From positions 248,001 through 312,000 of the forward strand of contig NZ_VOMB01000002.1 in NCBI RefSeq assembly GCF_019050325.1: a DNA stretch of 64,000 nucleotides, written 5' to 3'. Within the stretch, counting starts at the first letter, position 1, and the number at the start of each line of letters is the position of its first letter. The DNA is from [Mycobacterium] fortunisiensis. GTDB lineage: Bacteria; Actinomycetota; Actinomycetes; Mycobacteriales; Mycobacteriaceae. Under the pieces are notes generated by a model. It was not told where the DNA came from, did not search any database, and saw nothing but the letters and a program-made list of their open reading frames with translations. Of this stretch, positions 33,277 to 42,337 are shown piece by piece. The translations under genes were made by a program, and so were the position numbers.

Positions 33277-34371
33277 ATGACCACCACCCACCGGCTGGCA
33301 GTGATCCCGGGCGACGGTATCGGTAAGGAAGTGGTCCCCGAGGGCCTCAAGGTGCTGGAGGCTGCGGCGGCGGCCTTCGGTTTCGCCATCGACTACGAGC
33401 AGTTCGATTATGCGTGTGCCGAGTACTACACCGACACCGGCGCCATGCTGCCCGGCGGCTGGTTCGAGGAGTTGAGCCGGTTCGACGCGGTGTACTTCGG
33501 CGCCGTCGGCTGGCCCGACGTTGTGCCCGACCATATTTCGCTGTGGGGCAGCCTGCTGCAGTTCCGGCGCCATTTCGACCAGTATGTGAACTTACGTCCG
33601 GTCAAACTGATGCCCGGGGTGAAAAGTCCGCTGGCCGGTCGCGGGCCCGGCGACGTCGACTTCGTCGTCGTACGGGAGAACACCGAGGGCGAGTACTCGA
33701 GCGTCGGCGGCAAGATGTTCGAGGGAACGGACCGCGAGACGGTGCTGCAAGAGACGGTGATGACCCGAGTGGGTGTCGACCGGATTCTGAAGTACGCGTT
33801 CGAGCTTGCCCGACGGCGGCCCGACCGGCACCTGACCTCGGCGACGAAGAGCAACGGCATCTCCATCACGATGCCGTACTGGGACGAACGCGTCGAGCAG
33901 ATGAGCGAGCGGTTCCCCGATGTCGAGGTGGACAAGTTCCACATCGACATCCTCGCGGCGAATTTCGTTCTGCATCCGGACTGGTTCGACGTCGTCGTCG
34001 CCAGCAACCTCTTCGGTGACATCCTGTCGGACCTGGGGCCGGCATGCACCGGCACCATCGGCATCGCCCCGAGCGGAAACATCAACCCCGAACGGCGATT
34101 TCCGAGTCTTTTCGAGCCGGTCCACGGTTCGGCCCCCGACATTGCCGGGCGCGGAATCGCCAATCCCATCGGACAGATATGGAGCGCGTCGTTGATGCTC
34201 GACCATCTGGGCGAGCGGGACGCGGCAGCAGCGATCCTGAAAGCCGTCGAAGATGTACTGTCCCGCGGAGGAGAGATCCTGACCCCCGACATGGGTGGGA
34301 CCGCGACGACGGGCGCACTCGGTACCGCGGTCCGCGACCAGCTGCTGGCGAATATCGCTGGTTCGCAATAG
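33277..34371 (+). CDS. Tartrate dehydrogenase-type hydroxyacid dehydrogenase
   Basis: 364 aa, beta-decarboxylating dehydrogenase family (isocitrate/isopropylmalate/tartrate). N-terminal VIPGDGIGKEVVPEG, substrate-region Arg residues in QFRRHFDQYVNLRPVKL, VRENTEGEYSSVGG, the catalytic Lys in TKSNGI, the metal-binding Asp pair in NLFGDILSDLG, and EPVHGSAPDIAGRGIANP. NTEGEYSSVGG and the overall length are characteristic of tartrate dehydrogenase/decarboxylase (D-malate dehydrogenase-like). ATG 33277 is 6 nt after TAAGGT, leaderless. It stands alone. Confidence 0.85.
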   Translation: MTTTHRLAVIPGDGIGKEVVPEGLKVLEAAAAAFGFAIDYEQFDYACAEYYTDTGAMLPGGWFEELSRFDAVYFGAVGWPDVVPDHISLWGSLLQFRRHFDQYVNLRPVKLMPGVKSPLAGRGPGDVDFVVVRENTEGEYSSVGGKMFEGTDRETVLQETVMTRVGVDRILKYAFELARRRPDRHLTSATKSNGISITMPYWDERVEQMSERFPDVEVDKFHIDILAANFVLHPDWFDVVVASNLFGDILSDLGPACTGTIGIAPSGNINPERRFPSLFEPVHGSAPDIAGRGIANPIGQIWSASLMLDHLGERDAAAAILKAVEDVLSRGGEILTPDMGGTATTGALGTAVRDQLLANIAGSQ

Positions 34372-34401
34372 GTCTCGAAGCCGAACAGGCTCCGCTAAGG
34401 G

Positions 34402-35070
34402 TCAGGCCGACATCTGGTGCAGGTAGTAGGGGCCGCCGACATAGACGATCCCGGAGGGGTACGGCGCGGATGCGGCCCGGGTGATCGTGGTGGCCAACTC
34501 GCCGGCCGACATCATCTCGCCGGACACCACGGTGAAATCGATTCCCCGTCGGTCGAACTCCGGCCGCATGGCGTAGAGCGCCGTTTCGCCGGCCCGCCGG
34601 CTCGCCGCGATCGGGGCATACCCCTTCGGCACCGCCTTGTTGGGGAAGAAGTGGGCCTGGTGGCTGGTGACGAAGACGATCTGCCCGCCGGCCGGCATCA
34701 GCGGCAGTGCCAGCTTGGCCAGCCGTCGCTGGGCATCGCGGTTCACCCGCATGGCGTAGGCCGGATCGACGCCCAGATCGAGACCGCATGAGGCGTTGAG
34801 GACCAAGGCGTCCAGCCGACCGAACTCGCGGCCGATCCGTTCGATCAGCGCGGTCGCGGCCGCCTCGTCGGAGATGTCGGCGCCGATGGAAGACGCCTGG
34901 CCGCCTGCGCGGCGGATGGCGTCGACGACGGTGTCGGCGCGTTTGGCTTTCTCGCGGTAGTTGACCACGACGTGGGTGTCCGAGGCGGCGAGCTGCTGTG
35001 CGACGTCGGCGCCGATACCCCGCGATGCGCCGGTGACCAGTGCAATCCGGGTGGGGGCTGCAGGCTGCAT
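34402..35070 (-). CDS. SDR family protein with altered catalytic motif
   Basis: 222 aa. The cofactor loop TGASRGIGADV is at 14-24, NYREKAKRAD suggests NADP(H), and NASCG replaces the usual NNAG. The catalytic region reads YAPIAASRRAG: the Tyr is kept but the Lys four residues later is Ala, and Arg appears at +7/+8. Catalysis must therefore differ from classical SDRs, or the protein is non-catalytic. The length is slightly short. ATG 35070 has GGAA upstream. It converges on the tartrate dehydrogenase-like gene, with stops 30 bp apart. Confidence 0.8.
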   Translation of the reverse strand: MQPAAPTRIALVTGASRGIGADVAQQLAASDTHVVVNYREKAKRADTVVDAIRRAGGQASSIGADISDEAAATALIERIGREFGRLDALVLNASCGLDLGVDPAYAMRVNRDAQRRLAKLALPLMPAGGQIVFVTSHQAHFFPNKAVPKGYAPIAASRRAGETALYAMRPEFDRRGIDFTVVSGEMMSAGELATTITRAASAPYPSGIVYVGGPYYLHQMSA

Positions 35071-35222
35071 GTCGGGTTCCTTCCGTCACTGCCGAGGCGG
35101 ATGACCGCCCTGAGTGCCCACCGTACCCCAACTCTAAGAAAAATAAGACCCCTTTAAGGTCACGATGAGGACTATGTCGCGTCGCGATCCGGTTGCTGAC
35201 CGCCTGGGTTTAGCCTGGCCTG

Positions 35223-35489
35223 GTGACTGGTCAACGCGTGCCCGGCGGGGTGGTCCACAAGTTGCCGACGGACCTGCGCGACGCCCTGATCGGCAATGAC
35301 ACGGCGCTAGCCGCCTGGAACGACATCACGCCGCTCGCGCGCAACGAGTTCATCTGCTGGGTCGAGGACGCCAAGCAGCAGGCCACCCGCGAGCGGCGGA
35401 TCCGTCGCACCCAGGAGGAGTTGGAGGACGGGCAGCGACGCCCGTGTTGCTGGCCCGGGTGCAAGCACCGGGAACGCACCGGGCGGTAG
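35223..35489 (+). CDS. YdeI/OmpD-associated family small protein
   Basis: 88 aa. LPTDLRDALIGNDTALAAWNDITPLARNEFICWVEDAKQQ matches the bacteriocin-protection YdeI/OmpD-associated C-terminal module as I know it, followed by RERRIRRTQEELEDGQRRP and a short Cys-rich end (CCWPGCKH). The CCxxxC-H tail looks like a small metal site. GTG 35223 is exactly 6 nt after a TAGCCT box, so the mRNA should be leaderless. It stands alone, converging on the acyl-CoA dehydrogenase gene. Confidence 0.75.
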   Translation: MTGQRVPGGVVHKLPTDLRDALIGNDTALAAWNDITPLARNEFICWVEDAKQQATRERRIRRTQEELEDGQRRPCCWPGCKHRERTGR

Positions 35490-35513
35490 CCCCGGCAGCC
35501 CGGGGTCCCGGCG

Positions 35514-36725
35514 CTACCGGATCGACAACCCGGTGACGGCCCGGGAGATCACCAGGCGCTGGATCTCGCTGGTGCCCTCGAAGATCGTGAAGATCTTGGC
35601 GTCGCGGTGCATTCGCTCGACCGGGTAGTCGCGGGTGTAGCCATTGCCGCCGAGGATCTGGATCGCCTCATCGGTGACGTAGACCGCGGTCTCGCTGGCG
35701 ACCAGTTTGGCCATCGAGCCCTCGGCATTGTCGAAGGGCTGGTTGTTGCGCGCCATCCAGCCGGCCCGCCACACCAGCATCCGGGCGGCGTCGATCCGGC
35801 TCTTCATGTCGGCGAGCTTGAATGCGACGGCTTGGAACTCGCCAATCTTGCGGCCGAATTGCTCACGCTGGCAGGCGTAGTCGAGGGCGTACTCGTAGGC
35901 GGCCCTGGCCACCCCGACCGCCATCGCGCCCACGGTGGGGCGGGTGCGCTCGAAGGTCTTCATCGCCGCCTGGCCGCGGGCCGAGGCGCCGGACTTCACC
36001 CGGGCGATGCGGTCCTCGAACTTCTCCCGGCCGCCCAGGATCAGGTCCTCGGACAACCGGACGTTGTCGAGCACCACCTCGGCGGTGTGCGAGGCGCGGA
36101 TCCCATGCTTCTTGAACTTCTGTCCCTGCAGGAAACCGTGGGTGCCGGGCGGGATGATGAATGTGGCCTGGCCGCGGGAGCCGAGTTCGGGATACACCGA
36201 GGCCACCACGATGTGGACGTTGGCGATGCCGCCGTTGGTGGCCCAGGTCTTGGTGCCGTTGAGCACCCACTCGCGGGTGGCCTCGTCGAACCGGGCCCGG
36301 GTGCGGATGGCGCCGACATCGGAGCCCGCGTCCGGCTCCGAGGAACAGAACGCACCAAGTTTGGGTTCGTCGGCGGTGCCGAACATCTCCGGGAGCCAGC
36401 GTCCGAGCTGCTCGGGAGTTCCGTTGCCCGCCAAGGCCGCTGCGGCCAGCCCGGTGCCCAGAATGGACAGCGCGATACCCGCGTCACCCCAGAACAGCTC
36501 CTCGAACACCGTCAGCATGCCCAGCCCGCTCGGCTCGCCGGCCTGTTGCGCGAACAGTTCGGGGGAGTACAGCCCGACTTTCGCGGCCTCCTGGATGACG
36601 GGCCATGGAGTTTCCTCACGCTCGTCCCATTCGGCGGCCGCTGGACGTACGACCTCGGCGGCGAACTGGTGCACCCAGTCGCGCACCTCGATCACGTCGT
36701 CGCTCAGTTGCAGGGAGAACGTCAC
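35514..36725 (-). CDS. Acyl-CoA dehydrogenase
   Basis: 403 aa, FAD-dependent. Landmarks: [20 protein letters not shown] (flavin/substrate loop), [24 protein letters not shown]-like [16 protein letters not shown], the [23 protein letters not shown] motif, and the C-terminal [34 protein letters not shown]. The catalytic base is expected as the Glu of FEGTSE. It oxidises an acyl-CoA; chain length is unknown. It lies 27 bp behind a TetR gene on the same strand, with AGGAGC before the ATG, so the two form an operon under the palindrome at 37360-37379. Confidence 0.9.
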   Translation of the reverse strand: MTFSLQLSDDVIEVRDWVHQFAAEVVRPAAAEWDEREETPWPVIQEAAKVGLYSPELFAQQAGEPSGLGMLTVFEELFWGDAGIALSILGTGLAAAALAGNGTPEQLGRWLPEMFGTADEPKLGAFCSSEPDAGSDVGAIRTRARFDEATREWVLNGTKTWATNGGIANVHIVVASVYPELGSRGQATFIIPPGTHGFLQGQKFKKHGIRASHTAEVVLDNVRLSEDLILGGREKFEDRIARVKSGASARGQAAMKTFERTRPTVGAMAVGVARAAYEYALDYACQREQFGRKIGEFQAVAFKLADMKSRIDAARMLVWRAGWMARNNQPFDNAEGSMAKLVASETAVYVTDEAIQILGGNGYTRDYPVERMHRDAKIFTIFEGTSEIQRLVISRAVTGLSIR

Positions 36726-36752
36726 GATATTGCTCCTGAAATATGTTGGTGA

Positions 36753-37358
36753 TCAGTTGTTTTGCGTTCGGTACTGGTTTATGACGCTGACGGTCTGGGT
36801 GACCCAGGCCTCGAAAAAGCGGTCGTGGTCCACGTTGCCGGGGGCGCGCCCGTTCAAGGCCCGCAGGGTCGCGGCGTAGGAGAGTGCGGAGATCGCGACG
36901 GCAGCGGTGGCTTCGGGATCGGGGATCTGGGTGCGCCCGGACCGGTTGGAGGCGGCCAGCTCATCGGCGAACCGTTGATAGGCGTTGTCCGTGATCACCT
37001 GCCAGGTCTTCTCGTCGAGTTCACCGAGCTCGTCGGGTTCCCGCAACATGACCCGTAGCAGTTCCTCACTCTGGGTCAGGTTGGTCCAGATCAACTGCCC
37101 GGCACTGCGCACCGCTTCTTCGACGCCGGCCGGATTGCCCGCGTCGTACTGCTCGCGGGCGGTAACGATCGCGTCGATGCGGTGGGCCACCGCGGCCTCG
37201 AGGAGTTCGCGTTTGGACCCGAAGTGTTTGTAGAGCGCACCCGAGCCGGGGGCCAGGCCGGCGGCCTGCTGGATCTCGGCCACCGACGTCGCGGCGTAGC
37301 CCTTGGCGGCGAACAGCTTCAACGCCGTCGCCAACAGGCGGTCCCGTCCCGATGCCAC
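36753..37358 (-). CDS. TetR family regulator of the acyl-CoA dehydrogenase operon
   Basis: 201 aa from GTG 37358. The HTH is RLLATALKLFAAKGYAATSV, then AEIQQAAGLAPGSGALYKHFGSK (about 5-47). The C-terminal ligand domain is helical. The start follows from the promoter: TACTCT lies exactly 6 nt upstream on the minus strand, inside the near-perfect palindrome at 37360-37379. Longer frames (TTG 37394, GTG 37379) would translate through that operator and lack ribosome sites. The ligand is likely an acyl-CoA, given the partner gene (inference). Confidence 0.83.
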   Translation of the reverse strand: MASGRDRLLATALKLFAAKGYAATSVAEIQQAAGLAPGSGALYKHFGSKRELLEAAVAHRIDAIVTAREQYDAGNPAGVEEAVRSAGQLIWTNLTQSEELLRVMLREPDELGELDEKTWQVITDNAYQRFADELAASNRSGRTQIPDPEATAAVAISALSYAATLRALNGRAPGNVDHDRFFEAWVTQTVSVINQYRTQNN

Positions 37359-37359
37359 G

Positions 37360-37379
37360 GTGAGAGAGTACTCACTCAC
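37360..37379. promoter_or_regulatory. TetR operator overlapping the tetR -10 box
   Basis: A 20-bp palindrome, GTGAG-n-GAGTACTC-n-CTCAC, with a single mismatched pair. It covers the TACTCT -10 box of the TetR gene and lies about 55 bp from the divergent DUF2834 gene. Autorepression is very likely. Confidence 0.75.
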
Positions 37380-37433
37380 CTCATCGTCGGACAAACCGCC
37401 CCATGGCGGCCCCGGGATGGATAGGTTCTGCGG

Positions 37434-37790
37434 GTGCTGAGTCGAAACGACAAAATCCTGTGCGCCGTGTATGCCGTGGTGGCGGTCATCGCGCTGGTCG
37501 CCACCTGGTGGAACAACATCGCGTTCTTCCGAACCGAGAGCACGAGCATCGTCGACCTGTTCCGCAGCGGCTACGTCAACTACGGATCGTCCTCGCTGAG
37601 CAACGACCTGATCCTGCTCGCCCTGGCGGCCTTCGTGTTCATGATCGTCGAGGCGCGCCGGATCGGTGTGCCCAAGGTGTGGATCTATCTGGTGCTCAGC
37701 GCGGTCGTCGCCGTGAGCGTTGCGTTCCCGCTGTACCTGATCCGTCGGCAGATGGTGCTGGCGCGGCGGCGGCCACCACCACTTGGGTAA
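37434..37790 (+). CDS. DUF2834 family membrane protein
   Basis: 118 aa with three membrane segments: ILCAVYAVVAVIALVATWW (about 8-26), LILLALAAFVFMIVEA (about 59-75) and VWIYLVLSAVVAVSVAFPLYLI (about 82-103). FFRTESTSIVDLF between the first two fits the DUF2834 family. Function unknown. GTG 37434 is exactly 6 nt after TAGGTT, a leaderless layout. It is divergent from the TetR/acyl-CoA dehydrogenase operon and could share the operator. Confidence 0.8.
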   Translation: MLSRNDKILCAVYAVVAVIALVATWWNNIAFFRTESTSIVDLFRSGYVNYGSSSLSNDLILLALAAFVFMIVEARRIGVPKVWIYLVLSAVVAVSVAFPLYLIRRQMVLARRRPPPLG

Positions 37791-37794
37791 GCGC

Positions 37795-38829
37795 TCAGTG
37801 CCGGGGCGTCGTGGTGATGTGCACGTGGTCGAAGTGGCCGTACCCCGATGCCTGCGGACCGGCCGGCGTGTAATAGGTGCCGCGCCAGATCACGTCCTGC
37901 AACCCGAACCGGGCCGCGTTGCTCAGCGCAAACGCCATGATCTCGTTGCCGAGCGCGATGCCCTCGGGGCTGCCGGGATTGGGAATCATGATGTCGATCG
38001 CCAGACCGCTGGGATGCCAGGGCTTCGAGTCCGGCCGGACCCCGCCGATTTCGGCGATCTGCGGGAACCGTGCGCTGACCGCCCGGGCCGCCACGATGGT
38101 GTTGGGCTGCAACCCGACCTCGTTGGCCACGCCGACCGGCAACGATTCCGGGATGTCGCCTCCGCCACCGGGGATTGCCTGGGCGCTGTCGACCACCGCC
38201 TGCTGCTGCGGTGTCAACGCTCCGTACTGTGCCTCCGCCTCGGCGATCTGACGCAACAGTTGACGCCACTTGGCCTGCAGGTCCGCGCGCACCGCAGAGG
38301 CCTGCTCGGCCGCGGCGCGGGCATCAGCGGCCGATTTCTCTGACTCCGCGGCGGCGGTGGCCGCGTCCTCGCGCGCGGATTGATAGGCCTGCAACTGGTC
38401 GGCTGCCCGGTCGACGACCGCCCGCTGCAGCGACATCTGGTCGATCAGGTCCTGCGGGGAGCCGGCGGTGAGCACTGCCGCCACCTGGCCGGTGCGTCCA
38501 CTCTTGTAGGTCATCGCCGCCACTCGGTCGACGGCAGCCTGATGGGGTTGAAGCTGGGTGGTCGCGGCCTCGAGGGCTGCCAGGTCGGCGCGGTGACGCT
38601 CTGCGGCTGCCGCCTGCTCGGCAAGTTTGGTATCGACGTCGCGTTGGGCGGCGGTGACGGCCTCGCGGCTCTCGACCGCCTGGCGGGACAACTCGTTCAG
38701 CTTGGCCAGCCCGTCAGAGGAAGGGTCGGCCTTCACGTTGCCGATCGGCGTCAGAACCAAGACCGCGGCCGCCGCGGCGCACACCGTTCGCCGAACCACA
38801 TGGCGCACCCGGGTCATTCGAACTGTCAC
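37795..38829 (-). CDS. Secreted coiled-coil protein with M15-like C-terminal domain
   Basis: 344 aa. The signal peptide (about 1-34, ending VKA-D) is followed by a long coiled coil (about 40-205, Ala/Gln/Glu-rich; SLQRAVVDRAADQL) of the kind found in RipA/RipC-type cell-wall hydrolases. A C-terminal domain follows with HPSGLAIDIMI and GHFDHVHI, the His-x6-Asp and His-x-His pattern of M15-type zinc peptidases and related VldE/ARB_07466 domains. The likely job is peptidoglycan remodelling or structural binding outside the membrane. GTG 38829 has GAAGGA just upstream. It stands alone on the minus strand. Confidence 0.75.
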   Translation of the reverse strand: MTVRMTRVRHVVRRTVCAAAAAVLVLTPIGNVKADPSSDGLAKLNELSRQAVESREAVTAAQRDVDTKLAEQAAAAERHRADLAALEAATTQLQPHQAAVDRVAAMTYKSGRTGQVAAVLTAGSPQDLIDQMSLQRAVVDRAADQLQAYQSAREDAATAAAESEKSAADARAAAEQASAVRADLQAKWRQLLRQIAEAEAQYGALTPQQQAVVDSAQAIPGGGGDIPESLPVGVANEVGLQPNTIVAARAVSARFPQIAEIGGVRPDSKPWHPSGLAIDIMIPNPGSPEGIALGNEIMAFALSNAARFGLQDVIWRGTYYTPAGPQASGYGHFDHVHITTTPRH

Positions 38830-38950
38830 GATCCTTCATTGCGAGGACCGCTCCTGGCCCGGCTGTATATCTCCCGGACAGGCTACGAACTGGTCCGGTC
38901 GATGTCCACCCGTTGTGCTCCGTCGCCAATCGGCGAGCCCGAGCATCCGA

Positions 38951-39865
38951 CTAGATGTGCCCGCCGGGGAACATCGTCTTGACCGCCTGGGTGATGGTGT
39001 TGCGCGCGGTGGCGGCATCCACCGGTTGCAGCGAGCTGATCGCCATCACGTAGCGGCGTTCGGGTCCGATCACGCCGGTGGACACGTGAACCTGGTTGGA
39101 GCGGCCCCAGCAGCAGAACCAGCCCTGTTTGACCGCGACCGGCTCGGCGTAGAGCCCCTCGGGGATGCCGAACCGCTGCGGGTACCCGTCGGTTCCGGTG
39201 GGGGTGGATTGTGCGAGGTTGCCCAGGATGACCTCGGCCTGCTCGGCCGGCAGCCCGCCGCTGCCGTCCAACAGCTTGCTGTAGTAGTGGACGAGATCGC
39301 TGGCAGTGCTCTGCGCGACGTCCCAGTGCCCGTTGTAGGGCGCAATCGTGCCGGCCAATCCGTACCGTGCCACCACGCGCGCGACGATGGCGTTCCCGCC
39401 GCTGCGGTCCCAGAAGTTCTGGGCCGCGCTGTCGTCGGAGGAGCGCAGCATGATGTCGAGTGACTTGCGGTCGGCGGCAGACAGTTTCGTCGCACCCTGA
39501 GATTCCTGCAGCAGCAGGTCGTCGGCGATGAACAGCTTCACCACCGAGGCGATCGGGAAGGGGTGGTTGGCGCCGTTCGAGACGATCTGACCGGTGCTGC
39601 GGTCCAGCACCACGACCTCGATGTCGGCGCCGGACTTGGCCGCGTCGGCGGTGGCCTGACGGGTGCGGGCGTCGAGTCCGTCCAGCGACGCCACCGGGGG
39701 AGCCTGCGGTGGCGCGGGAACCGTGGCCTGCGGGGTGACGACGGGAGCCTGGGCGACGTTGTCGGCCGGCATGCCCCACACCTGGGCCTCGCACCCGGTG
39801 ACGAGGGCGGCGACACCGAGGGCCGCCATGCTCGTCGCCGCCCATTTCGACAGCTGCTGCCGCAC
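38951..39865 (-). CDS. Class A beta-lactamase-like lipoprotein (LppW-like)
   Basis: 304 aa. The lipobox LVTGC puts lipid on Cys25, and a Pro/Ala-rich linker (about 35-60) follows. The serine beta-lactamase/transpeptidase fold has Ser107-x-x-Lys110 (SVVK), Ser143-Asp-Asp in place of SDN, and VKQGW in place of KTG. These changes suggest that penicillin hydrolysis is weak or absent. The arrangement resembles M. tuberculosis LppW (Rv2905) as I recall it. GTG 39865 has GGGAGG 5 bp upstream. It sits 121 bp from the M15-like gene on the same strand, both being exported envelope proteins. Confidence 0.78.
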   Translation of the reverse strand: MRQQLSKWAATSMAALGVAALVTGCEAQVWGMPADNVAQAPVVTPQATVPAPPQAPPVASLDGLDARTRQATADAAKSGADIEVVVLDRSTGQIVSNGANHPFPIASVVKLFIADDLLLQESQGATKLSAADRKSLDIMLRSSDDSAAQNFWDRSGGNAIVARVVARYGLAGTIAPYNGHWDVAQSTASDLVHYYSKLLDGSGGLPAEQAEVILGNLAQSTPTGTDGYPQRFGIPEGLYAEPVAVKQGWFCCWGRSNQVHVSTGVIGPERRYVMAISSLQPVDAATARNTITQAVKTMFPGGHI

Positions 39866-39996
39866 AAGTCCTCCCGAAGAGCCAGGTGAGCCGGGGATGG
39901 ACTTGGCGCCCACCGGTGGCACCAGCCTAACCGGCCGTCCGGGTTGTCTTCAGAGGTGCGTTGACCGCAGTGCCGGATGCTCCTAGACTCCTCACT

Positions 39997-40012
39997 GACA
40001 ACGTATGTTGTC
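39997..40012. promoter_or_regulatory. Palindrome upstream of the MpaB-like gene
   Basis: GACAAC-GTAT-GTTGTC, perfect 6-bp arms around 4 bp, 31 bp before the start codon. It has the shape of a TetR-family operator, but no regulator gene adjoins; the regulator would be encoded elsewhere. Confidence 0.55.
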
Positions 40013-40043
40013 CAAATGTTGACCGTGACTGGAGTGGGCGCCC

Positions 40044-41051
40044 GTGACACAAGAAATGTCGGAGACCTGCCCGGCGTCCAGCGATGCAATGCCGGCCTCG
40101 GGCTGCCCGGTGAGCGGCGGCGGCTATGACGCGCCACCGGTTCCGCTCGGCCCCGACTCGCTGACCTGGAAGTACTTCGGTCAGTGGACCGGTCTGTTCC
40201 AGGGCACCTGGGCCGGCTCGATGCAGAACATGCACCCGCAGCTGGGCGCCGCGGTCAAGGAACACTCGATCTTCTTCATGGAGCGCATTCCCCGGTTGAT
40301 GCGGTCGATCTACCCGATCGGCGGGGTGGTGTTCGACGGCCACCGCGCCCCGCAGACCGGTGCCGAGGTCCGCGACTATCACATCGGGATCAAGGGCGTC
40401 GACGAACAGGGCCGGCGGTACAGCGCGCTGAACCCCGAGGTCTTCTACTGGGCGCATGCGACGTTCTTCAAATCGACCCTGCTGGCCGCCGAGAAGTTCG
40501 CCGGCGGGCTGACCGAGGCCGACAAGCGCCAACTGTTCGACGAGCACATCAGCTGGTACCGGATGTACGGGATGAGCATGCGCCCAGTGCCGAAGACCTG
40601 GGAAGAGTTCGAGCAGTACTGGGATCACATGTGCCGCAACGTCTTGGAGAACAACTGGGCGGCCCGCGAGGTGATGGACCTGTCGACCATGCCCAAACAT
40701 CCCTCGCTGCAATGGATTCCGGACCGGTTGTGGGCGTTGAACCTCAAGGTGATGCAGCGCTTCCTGACGTTCATGACGGTGGCCCTCTACGATCCGCCGG
40801 TGCGCGAGCTGATGGGCTACAGCTGGTCGCAGCGCCAACAGTGGTGGCACGACCGGCTGTGCAACGTGATCACGCTCGTCACGAAGTACGGGCCCAAGCG
40901 CGCCTTGATGCATCCGCGCAAGCGCTCGGCGCTCGATCGTGCCTCGGGGCGGCTTCCGGTGGACGCGCCGCTGGTGCAGACCCCGGCGCGCAACCTGCCG
41001 CCGCGTCAGTACCGCGGCATGCCCCAGTTCTACTGCCCGAAGGTCGATTGA
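40044..41051 (+). CDS. MpaB/Lcp-like oxygenase family protein (DUF2236)
   Basis: 335 aa. The family (MpaB', latex-clearing protein Lcp) is recognised from VVFDGHRAPQTGAEVRDYHI, then GIKGVDEQGRRYSALNPEVFYWAHATF, and the later MYGMSMRPVPKTWEEFEQYW. Known members are haem-containing oxygenases; here the conserved His in RDYHIG and in WAHAT are candidate ligands. GTG 40044 has GGAG upstream. A TetR-like palindrome precedes it. The substrate is unknown. It converges on an MFS gene. Confidence 0.8.
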   Translation: MTQEMSETCPASSDAMPASGCPVSGGGYDAPPVPLGPDSLTWKYFGQWTGLFQGTWAGSMQNMHPQLGAAVKEHSIFFMERIPRLMRSIYPIGGVVFDGHRAPQTGAEVRDYHIGIKGVDEQGRRYSALNPEVFYWAHATFFKSTLLAAEKFAGGLTEADKRQLFDEHISWYRMYGMSMRPVPKTWEEFEQYWDHMCRNVLENNWAAREVMDLSTMPKHPSLQWIPDRLWALNLKVMQRFLTFMTVALYDPPVRELMGYSWSQRQQWWHDRLCNVITLVTKYGPKRALMHPRKRSALDRASGRLPVDAPLVQTPARNLPPRQYRGMPQFYCPKVD

Positions 41052-41068
41052 GTTGGCAACTCCGGCGC

Positions 41069-42337
41069 TTAGTGCCTGACGAGGCCTGTGGGTACCGCAT
41101 GCGTCCGTGGCTCCAGATGCTTGGCCCACCCCGATGCGCACAGCGCGGTGCAGGCGACCGCCAACAGCCCCACTGCGGTCAGCATCACCGGATAGCTGAA
41201 CCAGCGCGCCAGCGCCGCCAGCGCCGCGGGCAACAGGAACCCGAGGTAGGCCAGCGAGTAGTACACCCCGGAAATCCCGGCGAGCTCGTCGGGCGGCGAG
41301 ATGCGTTGGATCTCAAGCAGACCTGACACGATCGCGATGCCGTAGGCGCTGCCCAGCAGCATGGCCACCAACGGTGCGAGCAGCACCGATCGGGTGACGG
41401 CGGTGGCCACCGCGGCGAAGATGCCCAATGCCATCAAGGCCATCGACACCACCACGGCCCGCGAGCTGGACACGTCGTCCAGGCGCCGCGCCACCGGTTG
41501 GATCAGCACCCCGCAGGCCAGCGTCAGCACGGTCAGGCCCACGGTGTAGAGCAGCGCCCAGTGCCCGAGCCGATCGGCGACCAGGGACGGCACGACCGCA
41601 TACGCGATCGCCGCGGAGCCAAAGATCCACGGCGCCATGGGAACAACGACGCGCAGGAAGCGGCGGTGCCCGGCGGCCGGCACCTTGAGACCATCGAGGA
41701 AGGGGCGAGAGGTGGGTTCGCGGGTCTCGACGGTGCGGGTCCACACCGCCCATCCCACCGGCACGCACAGCGCGGCGTGCACCAGGTAGGTCAGCACCAG
41801 CGGCAGCGGCGCGTACACGGTGAGCAGGCCGGCGCACAGTGGCCCCGCCCCGAAACCCAGCGACAGGCAGATCGAGGCGCGTCGGGCACCGGCACCGGCG
41901 GGGGCCGCGTCGAACGGCGGCCGGGACAATTCGGCGATCCAGGCTGAGCCCACTGCCATCGCGATCCCGACGGCCACCCCGCTGAACAACCGGCCGACGA
42001 ACAGCGCCCCGAAGCCGGTGTAATCCCCGACCGCCAGGACCAGGCTGCCCAGCGCCGAGCTGATCACCCCGGCCGCCATCACGCCGCGCCGGCCGTGCCG
42101 GTCCGACAGCGTGGAGGCGATCAACAGCCCGGGAATCAGACCGAGCACGTAGGCACCCAACAGGATGTCCACGTCCACCCGGGTGTAGCCGGAGTGCTCG
42201 GCGTAGGCGATCAGCAGCGGGGTGAACTGGTTTCCGCCCCACCCGATGCAGAAGACGGCGATCGCCACCGCGAGCCACGGCGACAACCGGCGTCGGGCGG
42301 GTGCAGCGGTGGCGAATTCGGTTGCCACAGCGGTCAT
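41069..42337 (-). CDS. MFS transporter
   Basis: 422 aa, 12 predicted membrane segments. The loop 2-3 signature is STLSDRHGRRGVMAAGV, with a second half that begins after RPFLDGLKVP. It probably exports or imports a small organic compound. ATG 42337 overlaps the GntR stop (ATGA, 42334-42337), so the GntR regulator and the transporter share one mRNA and one operator (42996-43025). The substrate is probably the GntR ligand. Confidence 0.87.
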   Translation of the reverse strand: MTAVATEFATAAPARRRLSPWLAVAIAVFCIGWGGNQFTPLLIAYAEHSGYTRVDVDILLGAYVLGLIPGLLIASTLSDRHGRRGVMAAGVISSALGSLVLAVGDYTGFGALFVGRLFSGVAVGIAMAVGSAWIAELSRPPFDAAPAGAGARRASICLSLGFGAGPLCAGLLTVYAPLPLVLTYLVHAALCVPVGWAVWTRTVETREPTSRPFLDGLKVPAAGHRRFLRVVVPMAPWIFGSAAIAYAVVPSLVADRLGHWALLYTVGLTVLTLACGVLIQPVARRLDDVSSSRAVVVSMALMALGIFAAVATAVTRSVLLAPLVAMLLGSAYGIAIVSGLLEIQRISPPDELAGISGVYYSLAYLGFLLPAALAALARWFSYPVMLTAVGLLAVACTALCASGWAKHLEPRTHAVPTGLVRH

